Shown in pieces: positions 55,771-64,000 of a stretch of DNA of 64,000 nucleotides; the stretch's first letter is position 1, and every line of letters starts with the position of its first letter. The notes beneath the pieces are model-generated. The model saw nothing but the letters and a program-made list of their open reading frames with translations. It was not told where the DNA came from and made no database searches. Origin of the DNA: PoT sp049331405 (GTDB lineage: Bacteria > Planctomycetota > Planctomycetia > Isosphaerales > Isosphaeraceae); assembly GCF_049331405.1 (NCBI RefSeq), contig NZ_CP186274.1:9548001-9612000 (forward strand), written 5' to 3'. The translations under genes and the position numbers were made by a program.

Positions 55771-58700
55771 TCACCGAACTGAGACAGGCGTTGGAAGAGG
55801 TGGCGCGTCGGTTCCGCCGGGTGCGGCTCTGGAGCGGCCTGGCGGCCAACTGGCTGGCCTGGGCCCTCCTCGGCATCGCCCTGATCGCGGCCTGGCCCCG
55901 GCTGGGGCGCGTCGGCATCCCGGGCGAATGGGTTCTCGCCGCTTATGCCGCACTCGCCGCGGCGACCGGCCTCGCCTGCGCAATCCTCGCCCTGCGTTCG
56001 GTCAAGGACGGCTTCTGGGTCGCCCGCCGGATCGAGGCCAAGCATCCGGAACTGCACACCGGCCTGCTCGCCGCCGTGGAACAGGCCTCGGTCCTCGCCG
56101 ATAAGCGCCCCGGCTATCTGCAGGCCACGGTGATCCGCCAGGCCCTCGCCCATCGCCACGAGCACGCCTGGCTCGACACCGTCTCGAGCTGGACGATCCG
56201 AGGGACGCAGGCGGCCCACGTGGCCTCGCTCGCCTGCCTGCTCGCCGTCTTCTTCACGCTGATGGGCCAGGTCCGCTCCCAGGCCCACGAGCGCCGGGAT
56301 ACCCTGGCGAGCCGGCTGGGGGGCACCGACATCGAGGTCGACCCCGGCAACGCCGAGATCGAGCGAGGTACGGCCCTCCTGGTCATCGCCCGGTTCCCGG
56401 GCGCGGTGCCGGCCGAGGCCGCCTTGATCGTCGAGAACGGCGTCGAGACGACCAGCCGTTTCGCGATGAACCGCAGCCTCGACGACCCGACCTTCGCCTA
56501 CCGCGTCGAGTCGGTCACGCGCGACCTCGACTATCGCGTCGCCTACGAGGGCCGCGAGACCTCCACCTATCACATCCACGTCTTTGAGTATCCGAGTCTC
56601 GAACGCACCGACGCGAAGCTCGTCTTCCCCAAGTACACGGGGCTCCCGGCTAATACGGTCGAGGACATCCGGCACGTGACGGCCGTCGAGGGGACCGCTC
56701 TTACCTTGCTCTGCCGGCTCAACAAGGAGGTCGCCTCGGCCCGGCTCGTCGACGCCAAGGGGGAGCCCCTCAAGCTCGAGCCGAAGGAGGCCGGGTCACT
56801 CGTCTATGCGACGAATCTCACCCTCAGCGAGTCCAAACGCTACAAGCTGGAGTTGGTCGACCGCGAGGGGCGGAAGAACAAGCAGACGTCCGAGATCGCG
56901 GTGAACGTCACCCGCAACAAGCCGCCGACCATCGCCATGACCCAGCCGGCTCATGACGTGCGCGTTTCGGCCGTCGAGGAGCTGACGCTCAAGGCCGACA
57001 TCCGCGACGACTTCGGGATCATCCGCCAGGGGGTCAACTACACCCTGGCCGGCAAGGAGCCGAAGGACGTCGTCCTGGGCGAGGCCAAGCCCGCGCCGAA
57101 GCAGGTGAAGGCGACGCACCTGCTCGACTTCGAGTCCCTCCACGTCAAGCCCGACGAGCTCGTCTCCTACTTCGTCTGGGCCGAGGACTACGGCCCCGAT
57201 GGTGCGGTCAGGCGTACCTCCGGGGATATGTTCTTCGCCGAGGTCCGCCACTTCGAGGAGATCTTCCGCCAGGGCGAGCAGCCCGCCGGAGGCGGAGGCG
57301 GTGGGGGCGGAGGAGGTGGCGGCGGCGAGCAAATCACGAAGCTGGCCCAGATCCAGAAGGAGATCGTCAACGGCACCTGGAACCTGATCCGCCGCGAGAC
57401 CGGCACGAAGCCGACGGCCAAGCTTCCCGAGGATGCCAAGACCCTCCACGAATCCCAGCGCGAGGCGATCGGCCAGGCCGACGAGCTCGGCGGGCAGATC
57501 CAGGATCAGGTCTCCAAGGCCAGCCTCGAGCAGGCGGTCCGGGCGATGAAGGACGCCGAGGGCAAGCTGACCGAGGCCGGCCAGACCCCGGCCATCGCCC
57601 CGCTGCACCCGGCCCTCGTCGCCGAGCAGAAGGCGTATCAGGCCCTCCTCAAGCTCCGGGCCAGGGAATTCCAGGTCAGCCGCCGGGACAGGCAGAACAG
57701 CCAGGGGGGCGGGGGCGGAGGCGGCAGCCCGTCGGATCGCCAGCTCCAGCAGCTCGAGCTCACCGACGACGAGAATCGGTATGAAGAGCAACGCTCGGCG
57801 AAGGCCAACCAGGAGCAACAATCTCCCCGGGAGCAGGCCCAGCGCGAGACGAAGCAGGTCCTCAATCGGCTCAAGGAGCTCGCCCAGCGGCAGTCGGACC
57901 TGAACGACCGGCTCAAAGAGTTGCAGTCGGCGCTCGAAGCCGCGAAGACCCCCGAATCACGCGAGGAGGTCGAGCGCCAGCTCAAGCGGCTCCGCGAGCA
58001 GGAGCAGCAGATCCTCCGCGACACGGATGAGCTCCGCGAGCGGATGGAGAACGAGCAGAACCGCGAGCGGATGGCCGAGGCGCGCCAGCAGGTCGAGCAA
58101 GGCCGCGAGAATGTCCGACGCGCCTCCGAGGCCCTCGAGGAAGGCCGGCTCTCCCAGGCCCTCAACGAGGGGGCGAGGGCCGGGCGGCAGCTCGACGAGC
58201 TCCGCGAGCAGATGCGCAAGGAGAACTCGAACCGCTTCTCCGAAGACATGACCGAGATGCGCGAGCAGGCCCGCAAGCTCGACGAGGGTCAGAAGAAGCT
58301 CACCGAGCGGCTCGAGAACCTCGAGAAGACGCCGAAGCAGTCGCTCCGCGACACGGGCGACCGCAAGCAGGTCAAGGATGCCCTCGAGCAGCAGAGCAAG
58401 GGGGTCGACAAGATCCTCGAGAAGATGCAGCAGACCGTCCAGGAGGCCGAGGAGAGCGAACCGTTGCTCGCCAAGAGCCTCTTCGACACCGTCCGCAAGG
58501 CGAACGAGCCGTCGCTGCCCGAAGCCCTCAAGGGGGTCGACCAGCTTGTGGACGCGGGGGTCCCGCAGGAGGCCACGAACCTCTCGAGGCGCGTCGGCCA
58601 GGGGATCGAGCAGATGCGGCAGGGGGTCGAGAAGGCCGCGTCGAGCGTCCTCGGCGACGAGACCACCTCCCTCAAGCGGGCCCAGCAGGAACTTGACGAC

Positions 58701-59855
58701 CTCGCCAACCAACTCGATCGCGAGATCGCCCAGTCGACCGGCCGGCCGATGCCGGGCGCCCAGCGCCCCTCGAACAACCCGGCGCAACGCCCGGGCAACG
58801 GTCTCCGCAATCGCAACGCCAACGACCCCAGCCAGAAGGACGCCCCCGGCGGCCAGCCCGAAGGCGACCAGGGGGAAGGGCAACCGGGCGAAGACCCGCA
58901 GCAGCCAGGTCAGGGCGGCGAACAGCAACAGCCTGGCGAGGGCCAGCAGCCCAAGGGCCAGGGCCAACGCCAGCGAGGCAACCGCCAAGGGCGCCCGGGC
59001 GACCAGCAGAAGCAGCAGGGTGAAGGCCAGCCTCAGCCCGGGGAAGGCCAGCAGCCCCAGGGAGCTGGCGGCGAGCAGCAACCCGGCAACGAGCCTCAGG
59101 AGGGTCAGCAGCCCGGCGATCAGCCGGGAGGCCAGCAACCCGGCGATCAGCAGAAGGGGCAACAACCCGGCGGCCAGCAGCCCGGCGGAGCCCAGCCCAA
59201 AGGTCAGGGCCAAGGCCAGCGCGGCCAGGGCCAGCGAGGGCAGGGCGGCCTCCGAGGCGGCAATGAACCCCAGCCACAAGCCGGGGATCAGCAGGGCCAG
59301 CAGCAGCCGGGCGAAGGCCAGGGCCAACAAGAAGGCCAGGGCCAACAAGAAGGCCAGGGTGAAGGCCAGGGCCAGCAACAAGGCGAAGGCCAGGGTCAGG
59401 GCCAGCGTCCAGGGCAAGGTCAGCGCCAGGGCGGAGGCCCCGGCGGGATGGGAGGCCGGGGCGGCGGCGGTGGCGTTGAAGAACTGCTCGGCGGCATGAT
59501 GAACCAGGGGCCGGGAGGGCCGATCACCGGCGAAGGCTTCCGGCAGTGGTCCGACCGTCTCCGCGACGTCGAGGAACTGCTCAACGACCCTGAGTTGAGG
59601 GGCGAGGCCGCCCGGATCCGAGACAGGGCCAGGGGAGCCCGCGAGGAGTTCAAGCGGCACTCCAAGGTGCCCGACTGGAACGAGATGCAGAAGCTCGTGG
59701 CCGAACCGATGGCGGAACTCCGCAAGCGGATCGCCGAGGAGGTCAAGCGCCGAGAGTCGCCCGACTCCCTCGTCCCGATCGACCGCGACCCCGTCCCGCC
59801 GCAGTACGCCGACTCCGTGCGACGCTATTACGAACGCCTGGGAAGTGGTCAATGA
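55767..59855 (+). CDS. Giant DUF4175-like coiled-coil membrane protein with Gln/Gly/Pro-rich tract
   Basis: A 1362-residue protein starting at ATG 55767, overlapping the BatA-like stop in ATGA. It has membrane segments near residues 25-45, 50-72 and 148-168, then a beta-rich ectodomain to ~500, resembling DUF4175. Two poly-Gly linkers lie at about 506-520 and 647-655. A long charged coiled coil covers ~640-1000 (REQAQRETKQVLNRLKELAQ). Residues ~1030-1235 are a Gln/Gly/Pro/Glu repeat tract (units like GEGQQP and QQPGDQ). A compact C-terminal domain (GFRQWSDRLRDVEELLNDPE) follows. Size and the repeat suggest an envelope-spanning or scaffold role. The next gene overlaps by 4 nt. Confidence 0.82.
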   Translation: MITELRQALEEVARRFRRVRLWSGLAANWLAWALLGIALIAAWPRLGRVGIPGEWVLAAYAALAAATGLACAILALRSVKDGFWVARRIEAKHPELHTGLLAAVEQASVLADKRPGYLQATVIRQALAHRHEHAWLDTVSSWTIRGTQAAHVASLACLLAVFFTLMGQVRSQAHERRDTLASRLGGTDIEVDPGNAEIERGTALLVIARFPGAVPAEAALIVENGVETTSRFAMNRSLDDPTFAYRVESVTRDLDYRVAYEGRETSTYHIHVFEYPSLERTDAKLVFPKYTGLPANTVEDIRHVTAVEGTALTLLCRLNKEVASARLVDAKGEPLKLEPKEAGSLVYATNLTLSESKRYKLELVDREGRKNKQTSEIAVNVTRNKPPTIAMTQPAHDVRVSAVEELTLKADIRDDFGIIRQGVNYTLAGKEPKDVVLGEAKPAPKQVKATHLLDFESLHVKPDELVSYFVWAEDYGPDGAVRRTSGDMFFAEVRHFEEIFRQGEQPAGGGGGGGGGGGGGEQITKLAQIQKEIVNGTWNLIRRETGTKPTAKLPEDAKTLHESQREAIGQADELGGQIQDQVSKASLEQAVRAMKDAEGKLTEAGQTPAIAPLHPALVAEQKAYQALLKLRAREFQVSRRDRQNSQGGGGGGGSPSDRQLQQLELTDDENRYEEQRSAKANQEQQSPREQAQRETKQVLNRLKELAQRQSDLNDRLKELQSALEAAKTPESREEVERQLKRLREQEQQILRDTDELRERMENEQNRERMAEARQQVEQGRENVRRASEALEEGRLSQALNEGARAGRQLDELREQMRKENSNRFSEDMTEMREQARKLDEGQKKLTERLENLEKTPKQSLRDTGDRKQVKDALEQQSKGVDKILEKMQQTVQEAEESEPLLAKSLFDTVRKANEPSLPEALKGVDQLVDAGVPQEATNLSRRVGQGIEQMRQGVEKAASSVLGDETTSLKRAQQELDDLANQLDREIAQSTGRPMPGAQRPSNNPAQRPGNGLRNRNANDPSQKDAPGGQPEGDQGEGQPGEDPQQPGQGGEQQQPGEGQQPKGQGQRQRGNRQGRPGDQQKQQGEGQPQPGEGQQPQGAGGEQQPGNEPQEGQQPGDQPGGQQPGDQQKGQQPGGQQPGGAQPKGQGQGQRGQGQRGQGGLRGGNEPQPQAGDQQGQQQPGEGQGQQEGQGQQEGQGEGQGQQQGEGQGQGQRPGQGQRQGGGPGGMGGRGGGGGVEELLGGMMNQGPGGPITGEGFRQWSDRLRDVEELLNDPELRGEAARIRDRARGAREEFKRHSKVPDWNEMQKLVAEPMAELRKRIAEEVKRRESPDSLVPIDRDPVPPQYADSVRRYYERLGSGQ
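58860..59460 (+). repeat. In-frame Gln/Gly/Pro-rich repeat tract within the DUF4175-like gene
   Basis: About 600 nt of degenerate short repeats based on GGCCAGCAGCCCGGC and GAAGGCCAGGGCCAACAA; copies around 59323-59370 are nearly identical. They encode about 200 residues of Gly, Gln, Pro and Glu. The repeats stay in frame, so copy-number changes would alter the length of the disordered linker. Confidence 0.85.
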
Positions 59856-62233
59856 CGCGAGTGCCCTTGATCTGGGGATCACCCGACTGGCTCTGGGTCG
59901 CCTTGGGGCTGCTCGGGGTCGCGGCCATCGCCATCCTGCTGAGCTACGCGAGGAGGTCGGGCACCGCCTCGCCCCGGATCCGCCTCCTCTGCGCCCTGCT
60001 CAAGACGCTCGGCATCGCGGCGCTCGCGATCTGCCTCCTCGAGCCGCTCCTGACCGGCTCCAAGCCCAAGAGCGGCGCCAATGCCTTCGTGGTCCTGGCG
60101 GATAACAGCCAGAGCCTCGGCATCCGCGACGAGAAGGCCGACCGCTCCCGGGGCGACCTGTTGAAGGACCGGCTCGCGAAGGAAGCCCCCTGGCGGACCC
60201 GGCTCGGCCAGGACTTCGACACCCGCAACTACCTCTTCGACACCCACCTCCGGGCCACCGACGGCTTCGAGGCCCTCGCCTTCGACGGCGAGAGCTCCAC
60301 GCTCAACGCGTCGCTCGCCGCCCTCTCGCGGCGCTTCAAGGGCCTGCCGCTCGCCGGCGTGCTCCTCTTCACCGACGGCAACCGCACCGACGCCGGCGAG
60401 ATCGACGTCGACGCCCTCGGGCTCCCGCCGATCTATCCGGTCATCCCCCCTTCGAACGGGGCCTCGAAGGACGTGGGCCTGCAGAACGTCTCGATCAGCC
60501 AGACCAACTTCGAGTCGGCGCCGGTCGCGCTCCGGGCCGACGTCAACGCGTCTGGGTTCGCGGGGGAGTCGATCGTCGCCGCGGTGACGGATGAGAGCGG
60601 CAGGGACGTGGAGCGTCAGGAGGCGACGGCTTCCTCCGACGGCAAGCCCCTCAGCTTCCGGTTCCAGTTCCGCCCCGAGCACGAGGGGATCAACTTCTAC
60701 CGCGTCCGGGCCTTCCCCGCCCGCGACGAGACCGCGATGAAGCAGGCCGAGGCCAACCCGCCGGGCACGACCCGCGAGCAGACCCTCGCCAACAACAGCC
60801 GGCTCGTCGTCGTCGACCAGGGATCCGAGCCCTACCGCATCCTCTACGTCGGCGGCCGGCCGAACTGGGAGTACAAGTTCCTCCGCCGGAGCCTCGACGA
60901 GGACAAGCAGGTCCAGCTCGTCGGGCTCTTGAGGATCGCGCTTCGCCAGCCCAAGTTCGACTTCCGCGACCCGCGCGACCAGTCCACGAACCAGTTCTTC
61001 AAGGGCTTCGACAACCCCGACGCCGAGACCGCCGAGCGCCAGGACCAGCCGGTGCTCGTCCGGATCGGGACCGAGGACGCGGCCGAGCTCCGCGACGGCT
61101 TCCCCAAGACGGCCGAGGAGCTCTATCGCTATCACGCGATCATCATCGACGACCTCGAGTCGGGCTTCTTCACGCAGGACCAACTCACCCTGATCCGAAG
61201 CTTCGTCGCCAGGCGAGGCGGGGGCCTGCTCATGCTCGGCGGGCCCAACTCGTTCGCCGACGGCAAGTACGACCGGACCCCCGTGGGGGACATCCTCCCC
61301 GTCTACCTCAACGCCCGCACCCCGGCCTCGCCGTCCGGCCCCGACGAGACCTTCCGCCTGGTCCTCACCCGCGAAGGTTGGCTCCAGCCCTGGGTCCGGA
61401 TGCGGAAGACGGAGGACGAGGAGAAGGCGAGGCTCGCCTCGATGCCCGGCTTCCACACGATGAGCAAGGTCGGCCAGATCAAGCCCGGGGCGGTCGTCCT
61501 GTCTGAGGTCCAGGAGGGCTCCGGCCAGACGATCCCCGCCCTCGTCGCCCAGCAGTTCGGCAAGGGGCACGTCGCCGCGCTCATGATCGGCGACCTCTGG
61601 CGCTGGGGGCTCCGGCGGGAGAAGGTCGAGGAGAGCGACCTCGAACGCTCCTGGCGGCAGACCGTTCGCTGGCTCGTGGCCGACGTCCCCAACCGCGTCG
61701 AGGCCTCGGTGAATCCCAAGCCGGAAGCCCCTTCGGCGGTCTCGGTCGTGGTGAAGGTCAACGACGGCGAGTACCGGCCGCTCGACAACGCGAAGGTCAC
61801 GCTCAAGATCGTCCACGCGGGGAGCCCCGACCTCACCATCGAGGCCGAACCGGTCGGCAACGAGGCGGGGACGTATGTCGCCACCTACGTCGCGAAGCAG
61901 CCGGGGGCCTACCGGGTCGTCGCCTCGGCGACCGCCCCCGACGGCAGCCAACTCGGCGAGAAGACGGCGGGATGGGCCGCGCAGCCGGCCGCCGACGAAT
62001 TCGCCAGGCTCGAGCCCGACCGCGATTTCCTCAAGAAGCTCGCCGCGAAGACCCAGGGCGAGGTCGTCGAGGCCGACCAGCTCGACTCGTTCGTGAAGAG
62101 CCTGCCGTCGAGGAAGGTCCCCCTCACCGAGCCCTGGACGTCCCCGCTCTGGCACCAGCCCCTTTACTTCCTCATCGCGATCATCTGCCTGACCGCCGAG
62201 TGGGGCCTGAGGCGCATCAACGGCCTGGCCTGA
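59852..62233 (+). CDS. vWA-type membrane protein with glutamine amidotransferase-like domain
   Basis: A 793-residue membrane protein. Two N-terminal membrane segments (LWVALGLLGVAAIAILLSYA and LKTLGIAALAICLLEPLL) precede a vWA-like domain with MIDAS D-N-S-Q-S in FVVLADNSQSLGI. A Class I amidotransferase-like domain is at ~310-560 (YRILYVGGRPNWEYKFLRRS, RRGGGLLMLGGPNSFADGKY). A carbohydrate- or Ig-like region follows at ~600-690, then a last membrane segment near 775. This layout is usual for the last BatA-locus protein in Planctomycetes. It overlaps the upstream gene by 4 nt and lies 62 nt before the caspase-like gene. Confidence 0.85.
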   Translation: MTRVPLIWGSPDWLWVALGLLGVAAIAILLSYARRSGTASPRIRLLCALLKTLGIAALAICLLEPLLTGSKPKSGANAFVVLADNSQSLGIRDEKADRSRGDLLKDRLAKEAPWRTRLGQDFDTRNYLFDTHLRATDGFEALAFDGESSTLNASLAALSRRFKGLPLAGVLLFTDGNRTDAGEIDVDALGLPPIYPVIPPSNGASKDVGLQNVSISQTNFESAPVALRADVNASGFAGESIVAAVTDESGRDVERQEATASSDGKPLSFRFQFRPEHEGINFYRVRAFPARDETAMKQAEANPPGTTREQTLANNSRLVVVDQGSEPYRILYVGGRPNWEYKFLRRSLDEDKQVQLVGLLRIALRQPKFDFRDPRDQSTNQFFKGFDNPDAETAERQDQPVLVRIGTEDAAELRDGFPKTAEELYRYHAIIIDDLESGFFTQDQLTLIRSFVARRGGGLLMLGGPNSFADGKYDRTPVGDILPVYLNARTPASPSGPDETFRLVLTREGWLQPWVRMRKTEDEEKARLASMPGFHTMSKVGQIKPGAVVLSEVQEGSGQTIPALVAQQFGKGHVAALMIGDLWRWGLRREKVEESDLERSWRQTVRWLVADVPNRVEASVNPKPEAPSAVSVVVKVNDGEYRPLDNAKVTLKIVHAGSPDLTIEAEPVGNEAGTYVATYVAKQPGAYRVVASATAPDGSQLGEKTAGWAAQPAADEFARLEPDRDFLKKLAAKTQGEVVEADQLDSFVKSLPSRKVPLTEPWTSPLWHQPLYFLIAIICLTAEWGLRRINGLA

Positions 62234-62295
62234 CCCCGGGCGTTCGCCACCGAAGAATCCGAGCCGATCGAACCGCTTAGAGCAAGGCCACGAGC

Positions 62296-63276
62296 ATGAC
62301 GACCCTACTCCTCGCCCTCGGCCTCACCCTGGCGACACCGGACGCCTCCGCCGCCGAGGATCGCGCCCGCGTCGTGATCGTGGTCGGCGCCCCCGGCACG
62401 CCCGAGTACGGCACGCAGTTCCAGGCCTGGGCAGGCCTCTGGCAGGCCGCCGCCAGCAAGAGCTCGGCCGAGGTGACGCGGATCGGCGTCGGCGACCCCT
62501 CCGACAAGACCCCGGATCGCGACAAGCTCCGCGCGGCGCTGACGGAAGGGGCCGCAACCTCGCAGGAGCCCCTCTGGCTCGTCCTGATCGGCCACGGCAC
62601 GTTCGACGGTCGTTCGGCCAAGTTCAACATGCGCGGGCCGGACGTCACCGAGGCGGAACTCGCGGAGTGGACCGCCCCCATCAAGCGCCCGATCGCCGTG
62701 ATCGACTGCTCGGCCTGCAGCGGCCCGTTCCTGAGCAAACTCTCGGGTCCGAACCGGGTCATCATCACCGCCACGAAGAGCGGGCACGAGGAGAACTACG
62801 CCCGCCTCGGCCAGTACCTCGCCGAGTCGATCGCCGACCCCCGCGCCGACCTCGACAAGGACGGCCAGGTCTCGCTCCTGGAAGCCTTCCTGAGCGCCTC
62901 GCACGGCGTCGCCGAGTATTACCGTTCCCACTCGCAGCTCGCCACCGAGCATCCGCTCCTGGATGACAACGGCGACCGCCTCGGCACCCCCGCCGACTGG
63001 TTCAAGGGGGTCCGCGCCACCAAGCGAGCCAAGGACGGGAGCCCGCTCGACGGCCCCCGCGCCCACCAGCTTTACCTCGTCCGCAGCGAGCGCGAACGCA
63101 GCATCCCGCCAGAGGTCCGCAAGCGTCGCGACGGGCTCGAGCTGGCCGTCGCCGCCCTCCGCGACCGCAAGGATAAGCTCGGCGAAGACGAATACTTCGC
63201 CGAGCTCGAGAAGCTCATGACCGACCTCGCCCGCCTCTACCGCGACCTCGACCAGGGCGGGTCGCACAAGCACTAA
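62296..63276 (+). CDS. Secreted caspase-like (clan CD) protein with EF-hand loop
   Basis: A 326-residue exported protein. Signal peptide ends at SAA (20). Residues ~25-180 have a caspase-hemoglobinase layout: IGH100G in LWLVLIGHGTFDGRSAKFNM gives the catalytic His, and IDCSACSGPF offers Cys138 or Cys141 as nucleophile. Which is the true nucleophile, or if the site is degenerate, is unclear. A perfect 12-residue EF-hand loop, D185-L-D187-K-D189-G190-Q-V-S-L-L-E196, follows, then a charged C-terminal helix. It is the likely last gene of the BatA-type operon, 62 nt after the preceding stop. Activity and calcium dependence are inferences. Confidence 0.72.
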   Translation: MTTLLLALGLTLATPDASAAEDRARVVIVVGAPGTPEYGTQFQAWAGLWQAAASKSSAEVTRIGVGDPSDKTPDRDKLRAALTEGAATSQEPLWLVLIGHGTFDGRSAKFNMRGPDVTEAELAEWTAPIKRPIAVIDCSACSGPFLSKLSGPNRVIITATKSGHEENYARLGQYLAESIADPRADLDKDGQVSLLEAFLSASHGVAEYYRSHSQLATEHPLLDDNGDRLGTPADWFKGVRATKRAKDGSPLDGPRAHQLYLVRSERERSIPPEVRKRRDGLELAVAALRDRKDKLGEDEYFAELEKLMTDLARLYRDLDQGGSHKH

Positions 63277-63811
63277 TCAAAAATCACGACACATCTCAAT
63301 TTCATGGGTTATCGGCCAGACTGGCTGGGAAAGGTGTGTGATGGCCGATGACCAATACCTCGTCCCCAAGCTCATCCCCGTGCAAAGCATTCTGATCAGC
63401 TCGCCGCCCTCCCAGCCCAAGAGCACACCATCCGCAAACAATCGCTGGCACCATAACCTTTCACACAAATTCATCTGTTCCAAGAGTCTGAAGTGGCTCC
63501 GTTTCTGATAAAACCTCGCCACGCCCATGCCTTCTCCCTTCGCGATTGATCCTCGCTAGCCCCGAACCAGTCGACTCGTGGCTCCGGATTTGCGTATCCC
63601 TGATATGATTAGTGGCGGCATCGATCGCGGAGAGATGTTGCACAGGTTCGACAATCCGGGCGATCCGGGTGGGGATCCGAGTCAAGGATTCTTAAATGTT
63701 GCTCATGATCGTAGAAACTTCGCGGTCATTGGATTAGGCTATGGCCTTCCCTGCGTCGCTGAGCGAAATTCATCGCCAGGACAGCCCCCCCAAGGATGAA
63801 GGGACTTGTTC
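63277..63811. other. Intergenic stretch, no gene seen
   Basis: About 535 nt of AT-richer DNA between the caspase-like gene and lpxA. A frame at 63277-63528 (minus, 83 codons) has no recognisable domain or ribosome-binding site. No tRNA was seen. Confidence 0.4.
63601..63609 (+). promoter_or_regulatory. Extended -10 element upstream of lpxA
   Basis: TGATATGAT, that is an extended -10 (TGn followed by TATGAT, 63604-63609), about 200 nt before the lpxA start. No good -35 box was seen at the right distance. Weak, pattern-based. Confidence 0.3.
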
Positions 63812-64000
63812 CATGGCGAGCTCGGTGTCGGAGACGGCCAGCGTCGATCCCCGTGCGCGAATCGCGGACGACGTCTTCATCGGCCCATTTTGCGTCGTCG
63901 GCCCCGACGTGTCGATCGGGAGAGGGACGCGGCTGAGCAGCCACATCTGGATTATGGGGTCCGTCACCCTCGGCGAGTTCAACGACATCGGCCCCTTCGT
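63812..64000 (+). CDS. lpxA: UDP-N-acetylglucosamine acyltransferase, N-terminal part (partial)
   Basis: The first 62 codons of an LpxA-type left-handed beta-helix acyltransferase, which begins lipid A biosynthesis. The sequence MASSVSETASVDPRARIADD is followed by VFIGPFCVVGPDVSIGRGTR and LSSHIWIMGSVTLGEFNDIG; the I-G hexapeptide pattern is clear and IGPFCVVGP is close to the LpxA N-terminus. ATG 63812 has AAGGATGAAGGG upstream. The gene continues beyond the window, so active-site residues cannot be checked. It supports a Gram-negative-type outer membrane. Confidence 0.85.

Noticed and set aside
57957..59882. 641-codon Leu/Ala-rich minus-strand frame looking like a membrane protein
   Set aside because: It is the complement of the Gln/Gly/Pro repeat and coiled-coil codons, which turn into Leu/Ala/Pro; the plus-strand frame is coupled by overlaps on both sides.
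59879..62155. 758-codon minus-strand frame opposite the vWA/amidotransferase-like gene
   Set aside because: Val/Glu/Gly/Arg-rich shadow with no motif.
63277..63528. 83-codon minus-strand frame downstream of the caspase-like gene
   Set aside because: No ribosome-binding site, no domain, AT-rich non-coding-like composition.

Overview
The window is high-GC bacterial DNA that reads as a member of the Planctomycetota, probably Isosphaeraceae-like. Evidence: three DUF1559 pseudopilin-type secreted proteins (5162, 26073, 31542); a DUF1549/DUF1553 + DUF1501 + PVC-type dehydrogenase/cytochrome c cluster (16286-25276); an ECF sigma factor divergent from a Ser/Thr kinase with a zinc-finger-like N-terminus; small lipoproteins of the carboxypeptidase-regulatory type; and wide spacers even inside the ribosomal protein operon. 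No rRNA, tRNA, CRISPR array or intact insertion sequence was seen.

Layout. 1-4.8 kb: end of map, then rpmJ-rpsM-rpsK-rpsD-rpoA-rplQ (alpha operon) and a HIT-family hydrolase. Hairpins lie just after four of the ribosomal genes. 5-16 kb: mixed genes, including a DUF1559 protein, an SDR oxidoreductase, a PepSY transmembrane protein, lipoproteins, RNA 3'-phosphate cyclase (rtcA), an RbfA-like protein and a type I phosphodiesterase. A gene-poor stretch of about 0.9 kb follows, with two plus-strand terminator-like hairpins and a 31-bp tandem duplication. 16-25 kb (minus strand): a PSD1-type gene with an apparent frameshift, a DUF1501 gene, and a 1550-residue fusion of a ceramidase-like domain, PVC-type dehydrogenase, HEAT-like repeats, cytochrome c and a C-terminal beta-rich module. 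25-33 kb: DUF1559 and lipoprotein genes, the ECF sigma factor/kinase pair and an ICL/PEP mutase family enzyme. The kinase ends in the same C-terminal module as the 1550-residue protein.

33-43 kb (minus strand): a GNAT acetyltransferase and a complete urease operon in the order urea transporter-ureA-ureB-ureC-ureE-ureF-ureG-ureD. Just upstream on the same strand are an HD-domain protein resembling cyanamide hydratases and a GlxA-type AraC regulator. Together they suggest a route from cyanamide or urea to ammonia. 43-47.7 kb: a coiled, charged-repeat lipoprotein, an enolase-superfamily enzyme, a TlpA-like thioredoxin protein and a second GNAT.

48-63.3 kb: a long, tightly packed plus-strand operon. 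Its genes encode a TPR protein with an HEFCH metalloprotease motif, a DUF4159 protein, a MoxR AAA ATPase, a DUF58 protein, a BatA-like vWA protein, a 1362-residue DUF4175-like coiled-coil protein with a Gln/Gly/Pro-rich tract, a second vWA-type membrane protein, and a caspase-like secreted protein with a canonical EF-hand loop. Four successive junctions overlap by 1 or 4 nt. This is the most system-like locus in the window. The window ends in the first 62 codons of lpxA.
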